Shown piece by piece: positions 1 to 7,336 of a stretch of 24,282 nucleotides of DNA (position 1 is its first letter; every line of letters begins with the position of its first letter). The translations under genes were made by a program, and so were the position numbers. Below the pieces are notes generated by a model. It saw only the letters and a program-made list of their open reading frames with translations. It was not told the DNA's origin and ran no database searches. The DNA lies in NCBI GenBank assembly GCA_947311265.1, contig CAMZKQ010000209.1, forward strand, positions 1-24,282, given 5' to 3'. Source of the DNA: an uncultured Chlorobiota bacterium. Lineage in GTDB: Bacteria > Bacteroidota > Bacteroidia > Bacteroidales > JAADGE01.

Positions 1-89
1 ACTTACGACTTACGACTTACGACTTACGACTTACAACTTACAACTTACAACTTACAACTTACAACTTACAACTTACAACTTACGACTTA
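1..89. repeat. Heptanucleotide tandem repeat ACTTAC(G/A), at least 12 copies
   Basis: Twelve perfect-length 7-bp units plus a 5-bp partial unit run from the window edge to position 89. Four ACTTACG units come first, then seven ACTTACA units, then one ACTTACG and the partial ACTTA. Read on the minus strand the array is TAAGT(C/T)G, and its first TAA is the stop codon of feoAB. The block arrangement of the two unit types suggests growth by slipped-strand copying of neighbouring units. The array may continue to the left of the window. No hairpin is present in it, so it does not look like an intrinsic terminator. Confidence 0.97.
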
Positions 90-2579
90 AAAAAACAAAT
101 TCCCAATTTGGTACATCGCAAATGAAGCCAACCACGCCAAGGCAGTGGTGTAAAATACTGTAAAAGCCGCCCACTTTACACTCCCTGTTTCTTTTCGTAC
201 CGCAGCAATTACCGCAATACAAGGGAAATAAAGCAGTACAAAAACAAGCAAGGAAACAGCCGTAACAGGCGTATAAACTTTACTGCCATCTTTAAAAGTT
301 GATAATTTTAAACGTTCGGTAAGGTTTTTACTCGCATTACCTTCATCTGCCCCATAAAGTACCGACATGGTGCTAACAACAATCTCCTTAGCCGCAATGC
401 CTGCCGTTATGCTCACTCCAATTTTCCAGTCGAAGCCCAAAGGCGAAATTACAGGTTCTATAAAATGCCCAATTTGCCCAATGTACGACTCTGATTGGCG
501 TAAGCTCTCCTTTTTACTTTTCAATATCGAAAGCTGCTCTAGTTTTTCTTTCTCAAAAGCTACTTTTTTTTCTGCCGAAGTAGCCCTTTTTATTTTCTGT
601 TGAAACTCAAATTCAACCGTTTCAATTTTAGCATCAAAATCTTCTGTAAGAGGCGTATTTTGTGGGAAATACCCCAAAGTCCAAATGATAATTGAAGCAA
701 TAAGGATAATGCCCCCCATTTTTTGTAAATACTGTGCCCCTTTTCGCCACATGTGCTTTAAGGTGGTTTTAAAAACTGGCTTTCGGTAAGGCGGAAGTTC
801 CATTACAAAAGGCGCTTCTTTGGTTTTGAATAATGTTTTTTTGAATAACTTTGCCATCACTATTGCTGCCAATATCCCTAGGGCATATATCGAAAACAAT
901 GCCGTCCCGGCATAGGTCGGAAAAACCGCCCCAATTATTACAATATAAACCGGCAACCTTGCACTGCACGACATAAATGGGTTAATTAAAATAGTGAGCA
1001 ACCTATCGTTCCTATTTTCGATAGTTCGGGTGGACATAATAGCTGGGACATTGCAGCCAAATCCCATAATTAATGGGATAAATGATTTGCCATGCAAACC
1101 AATTTTGTGCATCAATTTATCCATAATAAAAGCCGCACGTGCCATGTAACCAGTATCTTCCATAAGCGAGATAAAGAAAAATAGGATTAGAATATTAGGC
1201 AAAAATATAATTACCCCGCCAACCCCACTAATTATACCGTCGGAGATTAAATCCTTGAGCATACCATTAGGCATCAAGCGTTGCACGGTACCATTGAGTA
1301 GCGAAACGCCTGCATCAATCCAGTCCATAGGGTATTGCCCAAGCGAAAATGTGGCCTGAAACATCGCCCACATGAAGAATAAAAATATAGGGAAACCAAA
1401 AACTTTGTGTGTAATAAATGCGTCTATAGTTTCGGTAAGCTTTCGTTTCTTTTCCGCCCCCGGGCGGAAGGTCTCTTTTAATGCACCATTTATAAACCCG
1501 TAGCGAGCATCGGTAACAAGGGTTTCGGTATCCTCTTGTAGGGCATTCTCGAGTTCTGAAATTTGCTGTTGGCTAGTGTCCAAAATGTCTTTTGCCCCAG
1601 CAAAAGATTTAACCCCCTCAATAGTTTCCTTATCTTTTTCCAGTAGATTTAAGGCAATGGAGCGAGGGGCAATTTTGTTTGTAATTTCAATATTTTGATA
1701 TTTGTTAATTGTGCCTTGTATCCTTTTTATAGCGCTTTCAATACTTGCCCCATAATTGATGTGGATATGGCGTACAATAGGGTCTGTCTCTTCGTAAACT
1801 TCTATCACTTTTGAAAAAAGTGAATTTATACCTTCGCCAGTGTAGGCAGTAGTAGGCACTATCGGGATACCCGTCATTTCTGCAAGAGCATTAAAATCTA
1901 ACTTATCGCCTTTACTTAGTAATTCGTCGTACATATTTAGGGCAATGACCACCTTAATATCTAGGTCGATAAGCCTTGCTGTGAGGTATAAATTCCGCTC
2001 TAAGTTAGAGGCATCAAGTACATTTATTACCACGTCTGGCAACTCTTCCAGAATAAAACTGCGTACATACAACTCCTCTGGCGAATAGGCGGTAAGTGAG
2101 TAAGTGCCAGGCAAATCTGTAATGTCGAAATTATAACCCGCTTGCTTAAATGTTCCTTTTTTAGCCTCTACAGTTACACCACTATAGTTGCCCACATGCT
2201 CTTTTGCCCCAGAGGCAAAGTTAAAAAGGGTTGTTTTTCCACAATTAGGGTTGCCTACCAAAGCTACGCTTATATCTTTGCGTTTTTCCTTGGCAGATAT
2301 TTTTAGGATTTTTTCATCTATAACGCCTTTGAAATCTGCTCCTTTTATAGTTTCCCCCTTAGCGGTGATTTCAATTAACTCTGCCTCGCTACGGCGAAGC
2401 GAAATTTCGTAGCCCATAATGGTGTATTCCACAGGGTCATTGAATGGTGCATTTTTTACAGCAGTAATAATTTGCCCTTTTACAAAGCCCATTTCTGTAA
2501 TTCGTTTTCGGAATGCACCTCGCCCACTAACCTTTACAATTATGGCCGCCTCTCCGTTGTTAAGTTCTGAAAGTTTCAT
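87..2579 (-). CDS. feoB: Ferrous iron transporter, FeoA-FeoB fusion
   Basis: This 830-aa inner-membrane GTP-dependent Fe(II) importer carries an SH3-like FeoA domain at about residues 1-72, joined to FeoB. The FeoB G domain shows G1 GNPNCGKT (109-116), G3 DLPG (155-158) and G4 NMYD (215-218). The membrane part follows from about residue 400, with the conserved stretches FIPLIMGFGCNVPA and NPFMSCSARLPVY, including the two gate cysteines. A charged, probably coiled-coil loop (about 650-700) interrupts the membrane part, as in many large FeoB proteins. FeoAB fusion is common in Bacteroidota. The start ATG gives the complete FeoA domain. The gene is divergent from the cytochrome gene at 2747 and its stop codon is the first triplet of the heptamer array. 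Control by iron is likely, from the palindromes upstream. Confidence 0.97.
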   Translation of the reverse strand: MKLSELNNGEAAIIVKVSGRGAFRKRITEMGFVKGQIITAVKNAPFNDPVEYTIMGYEISLRRSEAELIEITAKGETIKGADFKGVIDEKILKISAKEKRKDISVALVGNPNCGKTTLFNFASGAKEHVGNYSGVTVEAKKGTFKQAGYNFDITDLPGTYSLTAYSPEELYVRSFILEELPDVVINVLDASNLERNLYLTARLIDLDIKVVIALNMYDELLSKGDKLDFNALAEMTGIPIVPTTAYTGEGINSLFSKVIEVYEETDPIVRHIHINYGASIESAIKRIQGTINKYQNIEITNKIAPRSIALNLLEKDKETIEGVKSFAGAKDILDTSQQQISELENALQEDTETLVTDARYGFINGALKETFRPGAEKKRKLTETIDAFITHKVFGFPIFLFFMWAMFQATFSLGQYPMDWIDAGVSLLNGTVQRLMPNGMLKDLISDGIISGVGGVIIFLPNILILFFFISLMEDTGYMARAAFIMDKLMHKIGLHGKSFIPLIMGFGCNVPAIMSTRTIENRNDRLLTILINPFMSCSARLPVYIVIIGAVFPTYAGTALFSIYALGILAAIVMAKLFKKTLFKTKEAPFVMELPPYRKPVFKTTLKHMWRKGAQYLQKMGGIILIASIIIWTLGYFPQNTPLTEDFDAKIETVEFEFQQKIKRATSAEKKVAFEKEKLEQLSILKSKKESLRQSESYIGQIGHFIEPVISPLGFDWKIGVSITAGIAAKEIVVSTMSVLYGADEGNASKNLTERLKLSTFKDGSKVYTPVTAVSLLVFVLLYFPCIAVIAAVRKETGSVKWAAFTVFYTTALAWLASFAMYQIGNLFF

Positions 2580-2620
2580 TTAAGAATTAAATAGTATAAA
2601 ATCTAGGGCTGAAAATGCTC

Positions 2621-2651
2621 CAAAAGTACAGTAGAAAAATGAAATGGGCAA
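2621..2651 (-). promoter_or_regulatory. Predicted feoAB promoter
   Basis: On the minus strand TACTTTTG (2628-2621) matches the Bacteroidota -7 consensus TAnnTTTG, and TTG (2651-2649) lies 20 nt upstream as the -33 element. The transcript would start near 2615, giving a leader of about 35 nt. The -33 element touches the palindrome at 2651-2668, which fits repression from that site. Confidence 0.6.
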
Positions 2652-2681
2652 TACCTTATATTAGGTATATTTTTACCTTAA
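2651..2681. promoter_or_regulatory. Palindromic operator with three AGGTA/TACCT half-sites
   Basis: ATACCTTATATTAGGTAT (2651-2668) is an 18-bp palindrome with 8 of 9 base pairs matching. Its right half-site is reused in a second imperfect palindrome, AGGTATATTTTTACCT (2663-2678). This gives half-sites in alternating orientation about 11-12 bp apart, one helical turn. The site lies between divergent feoAB and a cytochrome gene. The TTAGGT...ACCT(T)AA shape resembles operators of the DtxR/IdeR/MntR family of metal regulators more than the Fur box. Assignment to that family is inference; no regulator gene is in the window. Confidence 0.55.
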
Positions 2682-2687
2682 AAGTGT

Positions 2688-2695
2688 TATTTTTG
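2688..2695 (+). promoter_or_regulatory. Possible -7 element of the cytochrome operon
   Basis: TATTTTTG matches TAnnTTTG on the plus strand 51 nt before the ATG at 2747. No clear TTTG or TTG is found 17-21 nt upstream, where the AGGTA/TACCT palindromes lie instead, so the promoter may be weak or activator-dependent. Confidence 0.35.
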
Positions 2696-2746
2696 TAATT
2701 TATTTTTTGTTTAAGATTTAATTTAATAATATTGCAACTTCTTTTA

Positions 2747-3205
2747 ATGGAAAAAAAAACTCAAATATCATTTTTTATTATATTTATTTGCTTTGTGATA
2801 AGTGCATGCACCTTTGAAAAAACAAACGAAAACAAAGAGCTTACAGAAGAAGAAAACGAAAATATCGTTTTAAAAGAGCACTTACTGTCTAAAAATAAAT
2901 ATAGAAAAGGAGAAGCACTGTATAATGAAAAATGTGCAAGTTGCCATAAAAAAGACGGTACAGGGGTCATAGGCACTTTCCCGCCTTTGGCAAAAACAGA
3001 AAGTTTAAACCCTATGCTTGCAATAAATGCAATTTTGCACGGTATAGAAGGTGAAACAATAGTAAACGAAGAAAAATATACAACACCAATGCAGAAAGTC
3101 GAGCTTTCAAATACAGAAACTGCCGACCTTGTAAATTACATACTCAACTCATGGGGCAACCAAAATGGTAAAGTTACCCCCCTAGATGTTGAAGAACTTA
3201 GATAA
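2747..3205 (+). CDS. Monoheme cytochrome c lipoprotein
   Basis: This 152-aa exported electron-transfer protein has a lipoprotein signal at residues 1-21 with lipobox ISAC and lipidation at Cys21. An acidic Glu/Asn-rich linker (about 23-45) leads into a class I cytochrome c domain. The heme motif is CASCH (63-67) and the probable axial methionine is Met115 in TTPMQ. The closing helix ADLVNYILNSWGN is usual for the family. ATG at 2747 is chosen because it places the positive n-region right before the hydrophobic core. An in-frame TTG at 2732 would only add MQLLL. It is the first gene of a three-cytochrome operon; the next starts 58 bp downstream. Partner enzymes are not visible. The heme domain resembles small cytochromes that serve terminal oxidases or nitrite reductases, which is only a general likeness. 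Confidence 0.93.
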   Translation: MEKKTQISFFIIFICFVISACTFEKTNENKELTEEENENIVLKEHLLSKNKYRKGEALYNEKCASCHKKDGTGVIGTFPPLAKTESLNPMLAINAILHGIEGETIVNEEKYTTPMQKVELSNTETADLVNYILNSWGNQNGKVTPLDVEELR

Positions 3206-3263
3206 AAATATTATATCATATCATTATTTCAATTTAATTTTAACCCATTTAATTAATACTATT

Positions 3264-3653
3264 ATGAAGAAACTATCAATTTTTGCTATTTCCTTGCTAT
3301 TTGCAGGTACTGCAATGTTCTCTTCTTGCGGCGAAGCCGAAAAGAAAAAAGAAGAAGTGAAAGAAGTAGTTGAGGAAGTAAAAGAAACCGTAAAGGAAGA
3401 AGTAAAAGAAGCGGTAGATTATACTGCAATGGCAGCTTATTACACCGCCACTTGTGTAGCCTGCCACGGTGCCAATGGTGAAGGCAACGAAGCAATGAAA
3501 GCCCCAGCACTTGCTGGCGAAAATGCTAAATTCGATGCCGCTGCTTGGGAAAAAACCATCAAAGAAGGAAAAGAAGGTACTATAATGGTTGCTTTTCCTG
3601 ATGCTGATGCCCCAAACCTTGTAAAATATCTAAACGAAAAATTAGGAAAATAA
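3264..3653 (+). CDS. Monoheme cytochrome c lipoprotein with Lys/Glu stalk (copy 1)
   Basis: This 129-aa protein has a lipoprotein signal with lipobox FSSC (Cys22), a Lys/Glu/Val-rich stalk at about residues 25-51, and a small cytochrome c domain. The heme motif is CVACH (64-68) and the probable axial ligand is Met108 in IMVAF. Four-residue spacing of Lys and Glu in the stalk suggests a long single helix holding the heme away from the membrane. The reading frame is open back to 3186 and would overlap the previous gene, but ATG at 3264 gives a normal signal peptide. It is nearly identical to the next gene. One difference is that the usual Met-Pro of the ligand loop is Met-Val here. Its electron partners are unknown. 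Confidence 0.93.
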   Translation: MKKLSIFAISLLFAGTAMFSSCGEAEKKKEEVKEVVEEVKETVKEEVKEAVDYTAMAAYYTATCVACHGANGEGNEAMKAPALAGENAKFDAAAWEKTIKEGKEGTIMVAFPDADAPNLVKYLNEKLGK

Positions 3654-3688
3654 TTTAATTTAATTACATTTATTTAATATTTATTAGT

Positions 3689-4078
3689 ATGAAAAAGTTA
3701 TCAATTTTTGCGATCTCATTATTATTTGCAGGTACTGCAATGTTCTCTTCTTGCGGCGAAGCCGAAAAGAAAAAAGAAGAAGTAAAAGAAGAAGTAAAAG
3801 AAGAAGTAAAAGAAGCCGTTAAAGAAGTAAAAACAACTGTAGATTATACTGCAATGGCAGCTTACTATACAGCTAGTTGTGTAGCTTGCCATGGTGCCAA
3901 CGGCGAAGGCAATGAAGCAATGAAAGCCCCAGCACTTGCTGGCGAAAATGCTAAATTCGATGCCGCTGAGTGGGAAAAAACCATCAAAGAAGGAAGAGAA
4001 GGCTCTATAATGCCTGCTTTTGCTGATGCCGATGCTGCTAACTTAGTAAAATATCTAAACGAAAAATTAGGAAAATAA
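3689..4078 (+). CDS. Monoheme cytochrome c lipoprotein with Lys/Glu stalk (copy 2)
   Basis: This is a tandem paralogue of the gene at 3264, also 129 aa, starting 35 bp after its stop. The signal peptide and lipobox (Cys22) are identical in sequence. The heme motif is CVACH (64-68) and Met108 sits in the more typical IMPAF loop. The stalk (about 31-51) contains EVKE repeats coded by three perfect 12-bp DNA repeats, and it is the most diverged part relative to copy 1. Blocks coding the lipobox region and the segment EAMKAPALAGENAKFDAA are identical or nearly so in DNA between the copies, while intervening codons differ silently. It is the last gene of the cytochrome operon, followed by a strong terminator. 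Confidence 0.93.
   Translation: MKKLSIFAISLLFAGTAMFSSCGEAEKKKEEVKEEVKEEVKEAVKEVKTTVDYTAMAAYYTASCVACHGANGEGNEAMKAPALAGENAKFDAAEWEKTIKEGREGSIMPAFADADAANLVKYLNEKLGK
3779..3814 (+). repeat. Three perfect 12-bp coding repeats (GAAGTAAAAGAA)
   Basis: Three identical GAAGTAAAAGAA units lie head to tail and code EVKE three times in the stalk of the second cytochrome copy. A length change by slippage would stay in frame and only lengthen or shorten the stalk. Confidence 0.95.
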
Positions 4079-4101
4079 ATCACCTAACTTTATCAAAATT
4101 A

Positions 4102-4140
4102 AACACGCTTAGGCTAGCCCTAAGCGTGTTTTTTATTTTA
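4102..4140 (+). terminator. Intrinsic terminator of the cytochrome operon
   Basis: AACACGCTTAG (4102-4112) pairs perfectly with CTAAGCGTGTT (4120-4130) around a 7-nt loop that can close one further G-C pair. TTTTATTTTA follows directly. It begins 23 bp after the last cytochrome stop codon. Confidence 0.92.
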
Positions 4141-4308
4141 TAGAATATTAAACAATTAGAATTATATTATAAACCATTAAAAATGAGGAAGGTATAGTTT
4201 GTGAGAAATAAAAATAAAAAAAATGTTTTTTTTCTAGGGGTAAAATAAAACTTCTGTGTATAAGTAGTAAACGAACACAAATTTGAACCTTTATAAAAAT
4301 AAGAAACC

Positions 4309-5418
4309 ATGAAAAAATTTAATTTAGCATTAGGCACACTTTTAATGTTTTTAGTCATTTTTGCAAGCCGCAAAAAAGAAGAACCTATTGTAGAGGAAAA
4401 TACACTGCCAAGTAATTTTAAAGTGGATATTCCATCGTCCATTAGTAACTCAACTTTTAAAACCAATAAAGACAATAAATTAAATGGTGGCGAAATTTAC
4501 GGACACCTTCGTACCTTTATTAAAACTGGCGAAGATGCTGCGGAATTAGTAGATGCCATAATAAAGTCCATTGGAAAACATAAATTAGGTCGCCCACTAG
4601 AACTCTCTTTTGAGAGCGACGACGACCAAAGAACAAAAAATCTTACGGTAATTGAAGATGCTAGTTTTGAGGGCATTACTTACGAATTTCAACTTACACT
4701 TACCGATGCACTTTCCGAAGGCAACGACGATAAAGGCATAGCAATGCAAGTATTCTGGAACAAAAGCGAAGTAGTAGGGCTTACAATTGTAAAACCATAT
4801 AACATGAACCGTGTTGAAAACCCAGAGAAAAACGAAGTAATGTTTCGTGTAGATTATAAAGAAACAGGCAGCTACTACGACCAAGAAATGACTGTTTACG
4901 TATCTGGATTCCCATTGCCAGAAGCTACCGGAGATAATAAATTTGCAATGGAAACCCTAAAAATGTTTGCCGGAAGAAAAGGTGATGTTGTTGATGTATT
5001 TGGCAACTCGAACCACCCAAACGCTTGGCTATTTGACGAAACAGAAGAAGGCTTTAACTGGGCATTTGCTGCCAGTAGCAACAGAGAGTTAAATATTGCG
5101 GCTGCCGAAGTAGGGCTACCAGCGAGTAGCTTAAACACTACCGACAGAGATGTAATCCTTAAAGAAAATAGCATTCACGCTATATTTTCGGAGCAAATTG
5201 CAAAAGTTTACCCCAATGCAACAGAGGCAGATATTGATGCTTACCTAGTAAACACCAATGGCTTGGCTTACTTCCATGATGGCGGTTTCTTAAACGCAGG
5301 AACTTCACCAGGAGCAGATTATGATGCAATAACATCTTCAATGAAAGAACTTGTACCATACAACCCATCAGAAGTTTCCGTTTTAAAAGTACAATTTAAA
5401 GGCGTAGATGCCCGATAA
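4309..5418 (+). CDS. Exported protein of unknown function; lipobox-like signal lacking its cysteine
   Basis: I do not recognise a family for this 369-aa protein. Residues 1-20 look like a lipoprotein signal peptide (MKKF..., hydrophobic core, then IFAS), but the position where Cys would be lipidated is Arg21, coded CGC at 4369-4371. One transition, TGC to CGC, would explain this. The following KKEEP fits the charged segment that usually comes after the lipidated Cys in Bacteroidota. The rest is soluble, acidic, of mixed helix and strand, with no cysteine and no transmembrane segment. It stands alone between two terminators, with 168 bp of AT-rich upstream DNA in which no clear TAnnTTTG was found. 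Without Cys it may stay as a signal-anchored or inefficiently cleaved protein. Confidence 0.85.
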   Translation: MKKFNLALGTLLMFLVIFASRKKEEPIVEENTLPSNFKVDIPSSISNSTFKTNKDNKLNGGEIYGHLRTFIKTGEDAAELVDAIIKSIGKHKLGRPLELSFESDDDQRTKNLTVIEDASFEGITYEFQLTLTDALSEGNDDKGIAMQVFWNKSEVVGLTIVKPYNMNRVENPEKNEVMFRVDYKETGSYYDQEMTVYVSGFPLPEATGDNKFAMETLKMFAGRKGDVVDVFGNSNHPNAWLFDETEEGFNWAFAASSNRELNIAAAEVGLPASSLNTTDRDVILKENSIHAIFSEQIAKVYPNATEADIDAYLVNTNGLAYFHDGGFLNAGTSPGADYDAITSSMKELVPYNPSEVSVLKVQFKGVDAR

Positions 5419-5458
5419 AAGTTAAGTTTCATAGTAGTTTTAGTTTTTAGTTAATGGT

Positions 5459-5495
5459 AGAAGCAGCGGGTAGTTCCGCTGCTTCTTTTTTGTTT
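5459..5495 (+). terminator. Intrinsic terminator after the gene at 4309
   Basis: AGAAGCAGCGG (5459-5469) pairs with CCGCTGCTTCT (5476-5486) around a 6-nt loop, followed by TTTTTGTTTT. The hairpin lies between convergent genes. The minus-strand side has no T-run, so it should stop only plus-strand transcripts efficiently. Confidence 0.9.
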
Positions 5496-5534
5496 TATGA
5501 AGCTAGTTAGCCTGAATAATTTAGACCTGTATAA

Positions 5535-6476
5535 TTAAAAAATTAATGCTTTTAGCATAGGAATACCACCCAAGGAGAGGTACATAAGAACTGTCCAGCC
5601 GGCAGAGGAGTATTCGATGGCTTTGGCTAATTTTGCTGATGGTTTTCGGATAAACAATATCCCGGCAAGGGCAAAAATACAGAAGAAACTACACAGAACT
5701 ACGTATGCAGTTATGCCGTAACCGGCATAATGAGAGGCGGCTATCGCAATTAGTAGGGTGGCAAAAAGTAAACCAAGCCAAGCAAAAGTGCCGCCTTTTG
5801 TGCCATATAATGCGGTGTAGGAAACAACGCCTTCTTCTTCGCCCTCGGGGGGACGAATTTTACGCCCAAATTCTAAAACAAGACCATTCATATAGGAAAC
5901 GCCAAAGAAAAAGGCGAGCCCCCAGTGTGCGGTACTACCTGCCAGCAGCCAATCTAGCCCACTAGAATAAATATCGACTAAGGGGATAATTACCATGTGG
6001 GAAGTGATGTATAAAATTTGCCGTTTTTTTAGCCATTGTGGGACAAAAAATTCGGCCCCCATAAGCATTAGGTAGCCAATTACAATGGCATAAAGCCAAA
6101 GCATATCTATCTGAAAATAAGCAATTACAGCTATCTGAATTAAAGCAACTATTGAGCCAATTATTTTTAATTCTCGTAGAGAAATTAGCCCACGAGGGAC
6201 TGGCAAATAGCGGCGGTATTTGGCATCGTCTTCTTTGTCTTTAAACTCGTCGAAAACACGTACTAGAAAAAATAATGTGATGGTGGCAAATATCCCGATA
6301 AGGAAATCTTGTGTGCCAATAAAGCCTTCCGCCCCACGGCAAATACGGGAGTAGCTTACTGCCGAAAATGTAAATGCGGTAATCATTGCACCGTGTGCCA
6401 GTACTGGGAAACGTTCTTTTTGGTAGATATAAAAACGTTGGAGTAAATTTTTGCTGTTGTCCTGTTTGTTTTCCAT
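5535..6476 (-). CDS. UbiA-family prenyltransferase
   Basis: This 313-aa integral membrane protein has about eight or nine hydrophobic segments. The first Asp-rich motif of the UbiA superfamily appears as DEFKDKEDD (76-84), followed by YLPVPRGLISL, the equivalent of the RPLPSG loop. The second polar site is EFGRKIRPPEGEEEG (about 202-216), in place of the usual DxxxD motif. The family moves a prenyl or similar chain onto an aromatic, heme or glycerol-phosphate acceptor; the substrate cannot be told from this sequence. It is probably not the main menaquinone enzyme (MenA), because both motifs differ from it. It starts 6 bp after the DUF1697 gene and is last in the chemoreceptor transcript. Confidence 0.88.
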   Translation of the reverse strand: MENKQDNSKNLLQRFYIYQKERFPVLAHGAMITAFTFSAVSYSRICRGAEGFIGTQDFLIGIFATITLFFLVRVFDEFKDKEDDAKYRRYLPVPRGLISLRELKIIGSIVALIQIAVIAYFQIDMLWLYAIVIGYLMLMGAEFFVPQWLKKRQILYITSHMVIIPLVDIYSSGLDWLLAGSTAHWGLAFFFGVSYMNGLVLEFGRKIRPPEGEEEGVVSYTALYGTKGGTFAWLGLLFATLLIAIAASHYAGYGITAYVVLCSFFCIFALAGILFIRKPSAKLAKAIEYSSAGWTVLMYLSLGGIPMLKALIF

Positions 6477-6482
6477 ACTTTT

Positions 6483-7016
6483 TTATTGCGATAGTTCTAC
6501 TAGTTTAGCTAGCGTTTTCCAGTTGCGAGTGGTGGTGGTTACATTTAGCTTTTTCTCGAAAAAGCTATTGGATAGTTTCGATTTGTGGTATTTATCTTGG
6601 CAAAGAATAAAGGCATTTTTGCCAATAATTTCAAATTGGTCAGGCGATTTGCTAGTTAGCTCTTTTAATGCTTTAATTTTTTCTTGGGTAGGGGATTGGT
6701 TTAAAAATGTGAGGTGTAATTTTTCTAATGCGTGTCGCTTTACGAAGGGGTTGCTAAGGAAAGCGGTGTTCATTTCTTTGGTGGTGCGTATAATTACAGG
6801 GACATTGAAGGCAAATTGTTTAAAAATTTCAGTTTTAATTTTGGGGCTAATTTCTTTTTTTGTTTTCTCGGAAGAGAAAAATACATTGCCAGTTTGTATG
6901 TATGTACTGATGTTTTTAAAGCCCAAATTCTTGAATAAAAGTTTTAGGTCTTTCATTAGGATTTTTCTTTTCCCACCTACATTTATGCCTCGGAGTAGGG
7001 CTATATATTTAGTCAT
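6483..7016 (-). CDS. DUF1697 family protein
   Basis: This 177-aa soluble protein opens with the typical DUF1697 pattern MTKYIALLRGINVGG, then KDLKLLF, LGF.NISTYIQTGNVFFSS, and a later segment FEIIGKNAFILCQDKYHKSKL. Family members are about 170-180 aa and their function is unknown. The start ATG overlaps the stop of the MazG-like gene by 4 bp (ATGA), so translation is probably coupled. It is followed 6 bp later by the UbiA-family gene. Nothing in the sequence ties it to chemotaxis beyond operon position. Confidence 0.9.
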   Translation of the reverse strand: MTKYIALLRGINVGGKRKILMKDLKLLFKNLGFKNISTYIQTGNVFFSSEKTKKEISPKIKTEIFKQFAFNVPVIIRTTKEMNTAFLSNPFVKRHALEKLHLTFLNQSPTQEKIKALKELTSKSPDQFEIIGKNAFILCQDKYHKSKLSNSFFEKKLNVTTTTRNWKTLAKLVELSQ

Positions 7017-7336
7017 TTCTTCCAGTTGCGTTTTGCGTTTACGGCATCTTTTTTTCGGAATGCGGTTTCTAGGTCAATCTCAAAATAGTTGGCTAAATCG
7101 AGTAGGTAGTTAAAAACGTCGGCAAATTCTTCTTCGAGTTCAAATTTTTTGTGTGCTTTTTCGGCTTCGGCATATAGCCCAGCACGGTTGCGCATGGCTT
7201 TGGCGAGTTCGCCAATTTCTTCGGAAAAGAGCAGGAATATTTCGAGGTAGTTATTTTTGTCCCAGCCTCGTTCTTTTCCAAAGTTTTTTATGTGTTGCTG
7301 TAAGTCGGCAAGGGTTGGTTTTTCGGGTAAATTCAT
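7013..7336 (-). CDS. MazG-like nucleotide pyrophosphohydrolase
   Basis: This 107-aa protein of the all-alpha NTP pyrophosphohydrolase superfamily shows the two metal-binding motifs EExxE (Glu39, Glu40, Glu43 in SEEIGELAKA) and ExxD (Glu70, Asp73 in EEEFADVFNYLLDLAN). Enzymes of this type cleave NTPs or dNTPs to monophosphates, often non-canonical ones. The substrate cannot be read from sequence. It is a single short MazG domain, about half the size of the two-domain E. coli MazG. Both ends overlap neighbours by 4 bp (ATGA): upstream with chemoreceptor 3 and downstream with DUF1697, so it is firmly embedded in this transcript. Confidence 0.9.
   Translation of the reverse strand: MNLPEKPTLADLQQHIKNFGKERGWDKNNYLEIFLLFSEEIGELAKAMRNRAGLYAEAEKAHKKFELEEEFADVFNYLLDLANYFEIDLETAFRKKDAVNAKRNWKK

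Noticed and set aside
1..89. CRISPR-like array or intrinsic terminator for feoAB
   Set aside because: Units are 7 bp with no spacers, and there is no hairpin with a T-run, so neither fits; it is a simple tandem repeat.
2732..2746. Upstream TTG start for the first cytochrome gene
   Set aside because: It would add MQLLL before the signal peptide. ATG at 2747 gives a normal n-region (MEKKTQ) and lipoprotein signal.
3186..3263. Longer start for cytochrome copy 1
   Set aside because: The extension overlaps the previous gene and puts 26 residues before a perfect lipoprotein signal that is identical to that of copy 2 from ATG 3264.
4167..4475. Minus-strand open frame of 102 codons before the gene at 4309
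   Set aside because: It is rich in Phe, Leu and Lys from AT-rich DNA, overlaps the start of the better supported plus-strand gene, and has no likely promoter or start context.
6451..7113. Plus-strand open frame of 220 codons opposite the UbiA-family and DUF1697 genes
   Set aside because: Both minus-strand genes are well supported by motifs and tight operon spacing; the antisense frame has no recognisable feature.
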